Positions 49,601 to 62,066 of a stretch of DNA of 64,000 nt are shown here, piece by piece. The stretch comes from Litomosoides sigmodontis. Lineage: Eukaryota; Nematoda; Chromadorea; Rhabditida; Onchocercidae. Numbering within the stretch: position 1 is the stretch's first letter; each line of letters opens with the position of its first letter. The position numbers and the translations under genes are program-made. The notes below the pieces were generated by a model. The model was not told the origin of the DNA, did not search any database, and was given only the letters and a program-made list of their open reading frames with translations. Where the stretch lies: contig OY718807.1 of assembly GCA_963070105.1 (NCBI GenBank), positions 4,375,001 through 4,439,000 of the forward strand, in the 5' to 3' direction.

Positions 49601-52600
49601 TTTAAAAGATATTTGGGAAGAATAGCTCAAATTTACTGCTTGCTGGAAAACTGATATTTGTGTAACATATGAAATTTGCATATACGTGAATTTGTATATC
49701 CGAAGCATGTAGATGGAAAACCGAACAAATTTGCAAATCTCATGAATATGAATTTTTTTTGACGCAATTTTTCGTCGGAATATGACGTGAAAAATATGAA
49801 ATTTAACGATAGGTCTATGTTATTTCGAGTTGCTTTTTGTTGATTATCATAAATTTAACAGTGAAATTTTATGCAGAAATTTGATTTTAACTCTTTTTAA
49901 TCCTTCCAATTACCAACGAAATCAAATCGTTTGATAACATTTGAATTGATGCAAAAATAATTCACTTCAACAGTTGAAAAAAAGTTGCTAATGTAAGTAT
50001 TGGTACACTTGAAATTTTGCTTGACAATAGTTTGCCTCGACAGCCTTCACTAATTGCAGAATTTATTAAAATTTTTTGAGGACAAATTAAGCGTTACAAT
50101 TCTCTCATTCACATAACAATTTTCCACTTTGACTTTGCAAGTGTTGGTGGCTTAATACATGAAACCGTAGTATATCGTTTACTTATTCATTTACAGGTAA
50201 TCTATTACTTAATTCTTATTACTCTTTTAAAGTTTCAGCTGTCACTTATTTCGATCAAACTTTTATGGATGAAATTGTCCTCATTTGTATTTGCTTTTTC
50301 AAACATTTCATTTTCCTTAGTACTTCATTACTGTTCTGATTAATTATCTCGTTCGGAATTCTCATAAACTCACTGTGAGAATTTAGGTCATCATTTTCGA
50401 TACGGCACAGGAATTGCAGTTGAAGAAACTGTGTAACAAAAATTTTTCCACAGTTTTTTTTTACTGACAAATGAAATATTAATTTATATATTATACGCTT
50501 TTGCATGAGTCAGATATCGGTTATTGTATGGCAGTTTATGTTTATCAAAAAATGCAAGTTTTTGCAGTGAAATATTTGAGAGAGTGTAATGGGAAGAGTT
50601 TAAAAATGAATTTTACTCTTGAGAAGTTCAGGAAACAGCTCCTAGCAGAAATGAATTTGCGCTTATAAAATCGATGTGGCGGAAATGAGGTGAGCAGAGT
50701 ATGTCACATGAAACGTGTCCCTTTCACTTCGTTCCAAACGAATTTTCTTCCGCATTCAAACGAATCCAACGCGAAGCAACGAGCAACGAATTCATGCGGA
50801 ACGCTCTTTCATGAAGCTATCATTCACCATTTCAAATACTAACAAAGCCGTTGTTACCACTCTTATTTTCATCTTAAAATGAAAGTTCAAAAATCGCTCG
50901 CAATTGATGGCAATTAAAAATTTGCCAAAATTCCTTGAGCGGAAAGTTGTTATCGAAGATTTCACTCGCACGTAGTTCGCAGTCATTAAATTTAAACTCT
51001 CAGCCGCTGACGATGTAGTAGTTAGTATCTTATGAACGAACCATCACCAATTATCGGGAACCATCAATTATTTTAATTCCTATCTGCAATATTGCAAGAT
51101 TGCTGTATATTTTTCCATTCCACAATCGAACTGCTACATTAATAACTCAAATATTTAATTACATGTGGAAATTTGATGAAATCTTATCGTACAAAAATAT
51201 TCACCAATTTTCTTAGAAAATCCAACTTACTTAACATTACATTCTTTTTACTTAAGCTTCAAGCATTCCAAAGTCATATGTGCTGAATTTTGTAATTCTA
51301 TTTCATGCGAATATTTGAAAATCCCGAAAAAGCAGCAAATTGAATTTCTAATTTATCTGAACGCATTAGAAAAATAGCGTTCGATGAAGAACACTCTAAC
51401 GTAAGTGATAGTAGCACATTGCGACCGACTTTTTGAAAGTGATTTTGAAAGACGATGACTTACTTTTAAGTCAATATTGATTAATTTTTTGATTCATGCT
51501 AAAAGACTCTGATAAAAAAAGAAATGTAAAACATTTGAATTTACCAGCAACAAATTTAAATATCTCTTTTATCCTAATTTTTCGATCAGTCGAACGGCGT
51601 AGATGGGAAGACAAGGAGAAATAGGTTGATGATTATCCACACTTCTTCCCTTCAACTTTATCTTTCTTTTCTCCCATCTGTAGTGACACGAAAATCTGAA
51701 TTTAAAAAAGTCAAAGGATCAAAATTTTAAATTATTGGATTACTCAATCTTCGTTTTCCGAAATAGAATGAATGCCAAATCATCCATTTAACTAGCAAAC
51801 AGTTTAATCAAAATATTGTAACAATGTTGGAAGTCCCAGAAATGTACTTTTCTATTTACCTATTCATTCATTCATTCAGAAGTTATTCCGATACGCTAAA
51901 AGTCAGCAACGGTTTTTTCATGCTCTATGAAAATTCCAGTTTTTTTCTGAAGGGAAAAGTCATCAGTAGAGAAAACAGAACCAGTTTCACCCTTTTATTT
52001 TATCTTCCGCATTAGTAATTATCAGTAGCAAGTATATTGAACTTCGATTTGATAACTTTTAAAATCATTCAAGTGGTTTTGATTAAAGAAATTGGAAATA
52101 CGAAAAGTTGAAAGCATTACTCTTACCGTTCACTTGTCGTACAATTGTTTAGGTATATCCCACAAAGTCATTTTAATTTAAGCCTGGAAAAATTTATAAT
52201 AAAGGAAAAATAAATGAAACTGAGTTTCAGACTAATTACGATAATACGTTAACTGATCTTTTGATGTGGATAGCCTTGAAGATAAATGATCGTCGTTGTT
52301 CGTCGAACCTTTCATCAAATTACTGTGACAGTAGCAACAACAACAGTTGACAGTAGTTAACAATAATTAATGATTAACAATAATAATTCATAACAACGAC
52401 CAAAAAAATTATTGTTATTCAACATCTCACTGGGAAACTGTATTAAAAAGTTAGAAAAGGGAAAAAGTTCAAGAAAATGAATGCTTACTGAAATGAAGAG
52501 ATTTCCGATTTGACAATGGCAGATTTCAAATTTAGGTTCGAAGTATAGTTTATGAAATTCAAACAAAAAATAAAACAATGATATTAACAGCCATAAACAT

Positions 52601-55020
52601 TTTTTCTCCTCCTTTCATGTTTGCCGCTATCGATGCTGTTTATTTCGCTTATTGCCATTAACATGTTACTTTAGAGCTCCGATGACCTTCTCTAGAAACT
52701 ATTTTATTGGTTTGAGAAGTCTATGACCATCATGATTTCTGTAATCAGTAAAATTAGAACGCAACGTAATGTTTTATAAAAATTTATGCAAGTCTTTTAA
52801 ATTTATGTTTGTAATTTTGAGTGATGGAAAAATAAAACAGATCTGAAGGAAGAAGATCCCTAGGTGATAAGGAGCAGCACTATCTGAAGTAAAAATATTC
52901 AGATGTGTGGTATTCAATTTGCTTCTCCTTCACTATACATTTAGCTACTACAAGCATTAAAAATTGTAAAGAAAGAGCTAATTAATTTATTAATTAATAA
53001 TTATTACTCTCATGATGGCTAACTACGAGCAACAAATGTGTATGAAATGTTATTGTTCGTAAATTTCCAACTTTTTACATTCTGTAGATTGCCATTGAAA
53101 TCTATAATGATACTGTAAACAGAATTTGAAATGGAAAATAATAGTATTTATGAATCACTGTAGCGATATCACAAAATTTCTTGTTGATTAATACTGTCTG
53201 CAAAAGACTTCTCCGTTGGCACATTCTCATAAACCCTAATTAATTAACTAATCACGAAACATTTTATATTTGTAATATCTGCTATAAATGAGGAAAACTA
53301 ATAGCTGTTTATGGATATGTTCAGAGCGTCGGTAAGATAAAAAGAAAGTGATTTTTTCAAGTGTCATTAGTAAAATAAGCGAATGAATTAGCATTTATTC
53401 AAGTAGACAGTCACTTTCTAGCATCTTCCACACTGCGATAAATAATACTAATTAAAAAGACCTGTCTTATTGTTTGCTTTGTTAATGTCTTTTTTCTTGC
53501 AAAATTATTTCAGAATTGATATCTTAAAAGAAATCAAAACGTTTGATTTCCTTCAAAGATCGCATTTCAACTCGTTTTCAAGCCATCACAATAATCTTCG
53601 TCTTCTAACTTTCAACGATTACGACCCATTTAGAAAGTTACAGCCAACATTATTGCGTGAAGTGAACGATTTTGTGAATTACCGGAACATAATTTTTCTG
53701 CTTGTAAAATGTTTGTAAATAATTTAAAATTTCAAATTCTATTTATTTTATATATTTGCAAAGATGAATTTTATGATTTTTGTGTTAAATGAAATGATGC
53801 ATAAGAAGCAAAATAGTTTAAATGCTAAATTCTCCGAAGTTGCGCTCAGTAAAATTATTTAAGTGTTGAAGTAAAATCATTTAATTATCGAGTTTTTTCT
53901 TTCGGATGATTTGAGAGGACATATTTGGAAGAAAAAATGCTTTCTTCAAAAAACAAAACTGTTGCTAAGAAAACAATGTATTGGAGGAAAATTGAATTTA
54001 CTAAAATAAGTCTGTTTGCAAATGAGAGAAATGATAAAAACACGGCCGTCGATCTAAAGAAGGAAAATGACGGATACACAAATTCAGGTATTATCAGCAA
54101 TGTATGAATTAGAATTTTTCCACTACGAGCGGAACTTTTCAGAGATAGAGCAGTGTTTTAGAAGCGATGAGGAAACAGGTCTTATATATTTCTTCAATTT
54201 AATTTATTTTTGAATGCAACTGATGATGAGAGATAAAGAGGAGAGAAATCAAAAATGATGTGAGAAGTAAGCAAGTGATTCAGAAGTAGATTTCGAAAAT
54301 TTTGAAAATTCCAATTACCTATAAAAATAATACATTTATACAATATGAATTGATTCAACTTTTCGCAAGCACGACGATCTGATGGAAGGATTGAGACAAA
54401 AATATTTGTGAAGATAAAAGAGCTTCCGCCATTAAGTTTGCTTCCAGAATGGAAGGAGAATTTACATATGACTTAATTAAGTACAGGTGCTTAAGACGAA
54501 TGAAATTTGTGCTGAAAGTATTTACGTGTGGATGGGCCGGATATGAGATGAGGTGGAATAAGCGGTTGCAGTGGAAGAATTGTGATAATGAAATTAACTT
54601 AATTTCTCCGACTTGTACTTCGTAAGGAAGGAAGGCGCAAAAAAAAAAGACGGCGGAATTACATTTGGCAGTGTTAAGTGTTCCTTCCTATTACTTTTTG
54701 CCAAAGTTATATGATTTGCAATATTCGAAGAGATGCCGTTATTCTGCAGAAATATTTTACTCGCTGTAGCGAGTGGAAGAGAGAGAAAAGATACGGAGAA
54801 ATTTCAAAAAAAAAAAAAACTTTAAAAGTGAACTTTTTCTTGATGACCTAAATGACATAGAAAGAAAGAAAAACCGTGAATGGATGTGATTCTCTTTCAG
54901 GCATAATAAACCTGTGGTAGAACACCGCCCAGTCCTTCACCTTTTTCTACCTTATTGAAGGACCCTGTCAAGGAACGGCTCTTTCCAATGCGTCTCCATA
55001 AAACGGAAAAAAAGGGAGAA
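46000..55020. other. Long gene-poor AT-rich stretch
   Basis: No gene could be supported over about 9 kb. Short coding-like pieces include 47944-48129 (+) and a possible exon pair at 53513-53703 and 53916-54085 (+), with CAG acceptor, GTAAAA and GTATTA donors. None links to a start or a known family. It may hold enhancers or introns of unrecognised genes. Confidence 0.35.
46665..46690. repeat. (TC)13 microsatellite
   Basis: There are thirteen perfect TC dinucleotides in otherwise AT-rich non-coding sequence. Confidence 0.95.
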
Positions 55021-55027
55021 AACTGTC

Positions 55028-55035
55028 TATAAATA
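55028..55035 (+). promoter_or_regulatory. TATA box of collagen gene
   Basis: TATAAATA lies 141 bases upstream of the collagen ATG, flanked by GC-containing bases. This position and sequence suit a core promoter for a strongly, periodically expressed cuticle collagen. A purine-rich GA tract (about 55096-55142) lies between it and the ATG, in the presumed 5' UTR. Confidence 0.6.
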
Positions 55036-55095
55036 GGCAAAAAGGTTGTACGAACATCAGTGTCATTACGTGCAGTAGAAGCACCAGAAGTAAAT

Positions 55096-55142
55096 TGAGA
55101 GGGAGAGAGAGAGCGCGAGAGAGGGAGAGACGGAGTGAGAGA
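55096..55142 (+). repeat. GA-rich polypurine tract in presumed 5' UTR
   Basis: An imperfect GA/GAGAGG run of about 45 purine-dominated bases ends 26 bases before the collagen start codon. It could be a GAGA-type regulatory site or a simple repeat. Confidence 0.7.
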
Positions 55143-55168
55143 TATTTCACTGAGCTTTTTCCGCTACA

Positions 55169-57218
55169 ATGGATTTTGACAATCGTATAAAGGCTTACAA
55201 ATTCGTTTCCTATGCTGCGGTAACGTTTTCTACGGTAGCTGTACTATCGGTATGCATAACGCTGCCAATGGTATACAATTATGTCTATCACGTTCGACGA
55301 CAAATGCGATCCGAAATTAATTACTGCAAGGTAAGCCTGTCTACATATATGTAATAGCTTATCAACAATGTGTTAAAACTAAACATATGATAAGTGGTCA
55401 TCCTCATGTTGGCCATTCGAAGAGATTTTCAATATTTGCCTCGCTGCTTAATCAATACTTTAATTACATTTCGCTTCGCTATTGACTCATTTAACTGTTA
55501 TTTTATAAAAAGTAGGCATTGTAAGAAATTTCAATTTTATGAGAAAAAAATGAACGATTGTAAGAGCTGAGTATTTGAGACTACAGTAAACTGTCATACC
55601 ATGTAATGTAAGGTATGTCTTACGTAATGTGTTATCGAAGCATAAGATGGTACGTATTGATTTGTAATGCTATGTTATGTTGAATAGGACAGGAGAATAA
55701 GGAAGAAGTCTCATGCTTAGAACTTTTTTAATAATAAGGATTGTTATGTTTTTTTTCTTATTTTTCTCATTACTATTAATGACGATAAAATTAACCAATC
55801 GTATAGTGTAGTTTAATTTCTCTTTCGACGATTAAATTTACTTCTTTTTAAAGTGTGCGGAACAAAAAAGAAATTTCTTTTAAAATAGCGTCTCTTCCTG
55901 AAGACTTTAAAAAACTGAAATATAATGCAAAAATTTTGCATGAAATAAACAAGAAGACTGTGAAGTTTAGGTAACAGCTACGGTACAATTTCTATGAAAG
56001 AGCAAATATTTTTGTGTACTTATGTCTGGTGCTTCTTTCCACTTCAATTTTTTTAAGCTTTTAACTAGGCCATCAATGAGTAAAATAAAGGAAAGTGAAT
56101 GGGAGCGAAAAAGGGAGTGAAGAAGAGGTGGGAAATGCAATTCACGTTCAGTAATTGGTTCCATTCTCAGAAGAGAGGAAATATTGGATAAATTTTTATT
56201 TTGGACGGTGAATTTTCAAATAATCACTACTGATCTGTAGGGATCAGCAAAAGATATCTGGATGGAAGTGGGTCACTTGAAGCAAATGCCGATAAACAAG
56301 AACCGTACTGCTAGGCAAGCTGGATACGATGCCGTTGGTGTGGATGTCAATGAAGCAGTCACTAAGCAAGCTTCTGGCTGCGAAAGTTGCTGCTTACCAG
56401 GTCCACCAGGCCCAAAAGGAACACCAGGTAGACCAGGAAAGCCCGGAAGGTAATTTAAATCCTTGATCTGAGAAGTCACTTTCTTAACAGCCGGAAACCA
56501 CTCAACTGCCATGTTTCAATTTGCTAATCACTTAGAATTAGAAATAACTTGTAACTTCCGTTTTATTGTCATTCATTATAGACCTGGCATACCAGGAATG
56601 CCAGGAAATCCAGGGAGACCACCAAGACAACCATGCGAACCAACTACACCACCGCCGTGTCAACCATGTCCAGCTGGTCCACCTGGACCACCTGGACCTC
56701 CAGGGCCACCCGGAGATGCTGGACCGGACGGAGCACCAGGGCAAGCGGGTGGAGCCGGAGCACCGGGTCCAGCTGGGCCAAAGGGACCACCGGGTCCACC
56801 CGGAGAACCTGGACCACAAGGGCCGCCCGGTCCACCAGGAGAGGACGCACCAAACGAAGGTGTCGTTCCCGGAGAACCTGGACCACCAGGTAATAAACTA
56901 TTTAATAGAAAACCGTAGTGAAAAAAATTCTGAGATTATAAATATGAGAAGTGGATATATGACAACTACGCAAACATTTCAGGTGATATTGGACCACCGG
57001 GATTACCAGGCCCACCAGGACAACCAGGTGCCGACGGTCCAACAGGACCGCCGGGACCGAAAGGACCACCTGGACCACCAGGACAGCCCGGTGCTGATGG
57101 TCAACCTGGGGCGCCAGGAGAACCGGGGGCTCCTGGTGCTCCTGGAGAAAGGGGTATCTGTCCGAAATATTGCGCTATCGACGGTGGTGTCTTTTTCGAG
57201 GATGGTACCCGACGATAA
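55169..57218 (+). CDS. Nematode cuticle collagen, 4 exons
   Basis: Exons 55169-55330, 56241-56449, 56582-56889 and 56983-57218 join in phase to give 304 residues. The N-terminal cuticle-collagen domain has a membrane-anchor or signal helix (about 14-36), then R-R-Q-M-R (43-47), the subtilisin-type processing site, and the conserved C-K-G-S-A-K-D-I-W that spans the first intron. Cysteine clusters are C101/C104/C105, C142/C150/C153 and C286/C290. Between them lie two Gly-X-Y blocks (about 108-136 and 156-284), short as usual for the family. The C terminus [10 protein letters not shown] is typical. Such chains are secreted by the hypodermis, trimerise, and are cross-linked by disulphide and tyrosine bonds into the cuticle. 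The first intron of 910 bases is long. The particular collagen orthologue was not assigned. Confidence 0.95.
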
Positions 57219-57374
57219 ACTAGCTCAGTGCTCAATTCATGCTGACTGAATTGATAATTAAAATCGCTTGCACCTTGTCATATCTCTTGGTGATGCAGTC
57301 AACAATCCTTACTTTTACACCACTTTTTAAAAGTTTTGCGGAACATTTTTTTCTGAAATGATCATCTAACATGC

Positions 57375-57380
57375 AATAAA
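57375..57380 (+). terminator. Poly(A) signal AATAAA of collagen gene
   Basis: AATAAA lies 157 bases after the collagen stop codon, giving a short 3' UTR typical of nematode collagens. Confidence 0.65.
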
Positions 57381-58896
57381 GGAAATATTCTTTTTGAAAT
57401 TTCCTACGCGTCGCATTTTATTTTGACCTTAGATGAAAAGTGAAAAAAAACAGCACAAGTTTGTTTCAAATTCAAAAAACAAAAACAGATTCCAAAATAA
57501 AATTAGCACTAATAAAAGAGTATAATGTCATTTGCTACGTTTTCAGGTTACTAACATAACAAATACAGAGAGTAATGCATCCGTAAAGTTACACGTGAAC
57601 TAAAAAATTGCTAAGTGATGTCTTTTTAGTGATTATTATGAACTGTCATCTGTTTTTGTCGCTAAGACAAAAGCTAGAACTTATTTTCCTTCTTCACCTC
57701 CCAAATGGGAAACTGCTGATCATCCAGTTAAAACAATTTGCTGATTTTTTCCATAAAAATCTCCCCAGACATTCCATTTCCTCATTAGGGTAACTTACAA
57801 ATGGGACAGCATTCGAGGTTGTTCCACTCTCTCGTCCACTTGTCCTTCATTTACCTCGAGCTTTCTCCTTTCATTTGTGACAATAATAAACAGACGTAAT
57901 TGGAGAAGTGAAAACTGTCTTTCATGTGTCGCTTCCGTTTTTTTCATCGTAAACATATATATTTATATATATACAACTCGTACAAACCTGTTTCTCAATA
58001 ACAGTTTACTGCTGACATGTAATCAAGTGAACATATCCGTCACAAAAAGGTGAATTAAAAATTCCGGTGGTTTCCTTAAAAAGTATACAGTAATGCTTCA
58101 CGGAATTTAAAACAAAGGTGAAAAGATGTTATTGCACTCGTTAAGCAATTATTCACAAATTTATGGCTTGTATTATATCGTTTTTTTTAATGAATGCAAT
58201 TAATGAGATGAGATTCAGAATGAAACAGAGGGAGTCGCTAAATCAAGCAGAATAAAATCTGAAAAAACAATAGTCTTTAAAGAAATTTATATAAAAATGT
58301 ACACAGCATAGCACATGCAGAGAAACGTTGCAGCCTTTTCGGATGCTTGAACGAAGTGTTTTCTCTTGCAGAAAGGAACCTTTGATACTCATATTGAACA
58401 ATAATATTTCGCTTCCTTTCAAGTCTTCAACATATTTAGCAAAAATACTAACTGTGCGCTACTGGCAACTTCACAGCGTTACGATATAAAATTTTTTACA
58501 AATAAACTAGCTCACTTAATCCTCATTGATCAAACTCTACTCTAACTGACCAATATATTGCACCTGCAAAAGTTGATGGAATTGCATAATTTCTGAAAAG
58601 ACAAGAAATTTGCGCTTTTATTGACAATCATATTGCGAGCTTACAGATAAATAATGGGATATTCCAGTAAAACAGAAAAATTCTACAAAGAAACCAGTGA
58701 CCACTTGAAAATGATAACTGAAATGACATGAAGTTTAGAAACTTTCGATAAATATGAATTTGAGGAACAAACTAAACAACAGTTGAAATTAACCACTGCA
58801 ATATGCGACGAACAATGACGGAAGTTAAGTTGAAACAGTAAAATCATTGCAAATGTTTTTGCAAAGTCAATGAAACCATTGCAAAGATTAAACTTC
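57381..58896. other. Intergenic between converging genes
   Basis: AT-rich sequence between the collagen (+) and acyltransferase (-) genes. I see no coding exon. A short TA-rich run lies near 57955-57973. Confidence 0.4.
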
Positions 58897-58902
58897 TTTA
58901 TT
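58897..58902 (-). terminator. Poly(A) signal of acyltransferase gene
   Basis: TTTATT on the plus strand is AATAAA on the coding strand, 107 bases after the acyltransferase stop at 59009. Confidence 0.6.
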
Positions 58903-59008
58903 TCTAAATAGAACACTAGTGTTTAATCCTATTAATTTGAACAACATTCATGTGTTTCACCCAAAAAGATATCGATGAAGATCCATAATATGCGTGTGAG
59001 AGATCAGA

Positions 59009-61991
59009 CTACGATAATTTCTTCATATCGCTAATTTTTTCAGTTTGAATTGGTTTTGATTCTGGAGGCAATATTCGAGGCAAGAGGAGTATAGCAAAAA
59101 GTGCTACGAAGTGAAAGCAAAAATACATTTGCCTATAACAAAATTTGTATAATTGTATAAAAATAACTGCGAAATGGTGGTATTCCTCCTCACTCAAAGT
59201 AGTGGAGAAAGAAACATATTTGGCTAGCGAAAACGAACAGAATGGAAAATCCAGCGCCCAGAATGTTTTCTTTTTTTGGACGACAATTTTGGAATACAAT
59301 ATGTAACACTAAAACCAATGCATGAAATCAATCACTATATGAAATAATGTTAACCGTCAGTTTTGATAATAGTCGCTGAAGTCTCTAAAACGAAGACACC
59401 AAAGCGAAAAGCCATGCAGTAACAAATAAAACTATCTGCAGAATATTCAGGAAGCAAAAATAAAACAAAAAACCATTCGACAATCTAAAGAATCTTCTAA
59501 ACCAAAAATCTTAAATACCTGTAAAAGTAGAGACCAGGTCCGAGGTGTAACATAACAAACGGATATGCTGCATAAGACAGAGCAATTTTGGTCATAATCA
59601 GTGTGAGCAGATCGTAAAAGCGCCGCAAAAACTGATTTCGTTGAAAGCGCCAACGTAAGCAACGACGTACCTGAGTTCAAAAAAATTTCGGTTCGAAAAC
59701 TATTAGCCTGATATATAAAATTCAATAAATACCCTAACTGATCAACTACTTTAAATAAAGTATCATTGCTCATTGCACAATCTATGGCAGTATCAATTAT
59801 ATCCTTGTAAACCTTGTTGAAGTCTGCGATGCTATAATGATGAATAATGAAGTCCCCTAGTAAATGAATTTAAAGTGTGAAAATACCGTTCGCGCAGAAA
59901 CTGTGAACAAAGCTCCAGTCAAGAAAGTGACATAATAACCCAAAAAAAAGCCATGCCAAATTGCTGACAATAAATAAGTTGAAAGAGTTCGGTACCTGAA
60001 GATTCAAATATGTAACTACGCTTTTTTCCAGAGTTAAGGTGTCAAAAACATACCCTTTTGGAGCGCGATCATATGCAACACGTCGCAACCAGTACATCGT
60101 ACAGCAGTTCCATGCTTCTAACGTTTCTTTAAAGTTTAATGCCGTCTGGAAATTTTCAAAAAATTTAGTTCTTTAGACAAAAAATTTGATCACAATAGAG
60201 ACAGTATAATAAGCAAACCAATAATCGTAGTATTGCCTTAAAACTAAAAAAATCAAATAATACCTCAACTTTCCAAGGCTTGACATTGGAAACTAGATCC
60301 CACTGCGGTTGCCCATTTGAATCATAACCTCGAAACCCAAAACCACTCAAATTAAATATCGCGTCAGCTGAAGATTTTAACGGCTACGTTCAGCCACCAA
60401 AAACAGTTAATAACATTCTTCAACCCTTTATAAGATTAAAAGGTAAATAAAATAAAAGCTATGTTAAAAGTTCAAGAGCTGTGCTGTGTGACAATCCAAG
60501 TTTCGCTTCTTTAACTATGATAAAACAATGTAAGTATTCAGTTTTTTGGAAGCAATACAACTCCATACAGAAATAAGCAATGCATAAAATCCAACCCAAA
60601 GTCCATGCGACATAATATGGCACACGTTGAAAAGCCATTACAGCATACAAAATAAATAGCCATTGGATCCAATTCAGGTTCATATGTTTTTCGTCGATGA
60701 TAATATCAGGAGTAAAGCAATTACCAACAAAAATATATAACAATATGAACACTGTTGCTTGTAGTAATTTAGTCAATACTGCATGCCAAGGTTTCTCAAT
60801 CTGCAAATTACGCAGCTACAATTTATCAAAATTCATTGCTTGAAGCATTGCACATCAATATTAGTCAGTTGCCGATGACTTGGTAGTAGGGTTTTTATCT
60901 GAGCAAACCTATGCCTTACTGTTTGTCTGAATATTTCTGATTCTAAACTGATGAATGATATATTATATTGAGTATTACTAACCATTTTTAGTGTGCAATG
61001 ATTAAAGTTAAACGGCACAAACCTTCCCATCTTTACCAATTGCAGCTGTCCCATCTATCCATGCCATATAATCAGTGTAAAAACAAGCTGGCCCAGTTAG
61101 TACTGCTTGAAAATGAAACATATAACTGAGAAAGCTCAAAATATCAGGTAGTGATCTGAAATTACTTTCAAATATGTTAAAAAATGCAAATTTCAGCTTC
61201 GTTGCATCATTATAGTAAACTGACCTTGACAACTTTCAAAACAAAATATAAAAATATCGAAAGATTCCTTAAAATTTGAAGAAATCACTTACTTCAGAGC
61301 TTCTCTTTTTTGTATTTCATTTAGCTCATCCCTTTTTTTCACCTTACCATCATGTAATGAAAAAGCAAATACTGTCACTTTTTGAACCAGTATCTGGAAA
61401 AACTAAGTGCATTTTTACAACCAGTACAGAACTTCTGTCCAATGATGAAAAAAAATTATTCTGGATGAGAAATATAAAATGTTAAAAAAAATTTCCAAAG
61501 TTCTCATACTTTATAATTTATACATAGCATAAAAATAACTACTGTCTGACTGTGGGTAGGAACAAAAAAATACCGCCCAAAACTCTGAGCAAATGGAGGA
61601 GACGCAACAACCTTTTTGATTAACAAGAACCAAAACAAAAAAAAACTACGACTAAGAGGAATAAAAATAAGATAGTATGAAGCACTTATTTGAGAAGCCA
61701 ATCAAGGCCCCTATTGGTTACAACGATATATGCTATGAAAGCAAATATAATCAATGGACAGTCGAAAATAAAAGGAAAATGAGAAGGAAGCTTGCCATCA
61801 TCGGACCCGTAATATCAACAGAAGCCATGGTTAATATATACCACCGATACCAATGTATGAAAACAAGATACCCCATAGAAAATAAAAATACACATCTAAA
61901 AATAAATTCTAAACAAACTGCTTACTTGCTTGAGCAGCAATAAGTGCAAAAAAGATATATAGAAGTTGCATTTGATTTAATAAATTAGAGG

Positions 61992-62066
<75 letters not shown>

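Noticed and set aside
56273..56886. Minus-strand and other-frame ORFs inside the collagen exons
   Set aside because: They arise from the Gly-X-Y codon pattern; the spliced plus-strand reading matches the whole collagen family.
61796..61896. Reading all of acyltransferase exon 4 in a single frame
   Set aside because: One frame gives MGYL but then a stop; the other gives IHWYRWY and GPMM but loses MGYL and does not fit the exon 3 phase. A one-base break explains both better.
61677..61943. Plus-strand 88-codon ORF
   Set aside because: It is antisense to acyltransferase exon 4 and has no features of its own.
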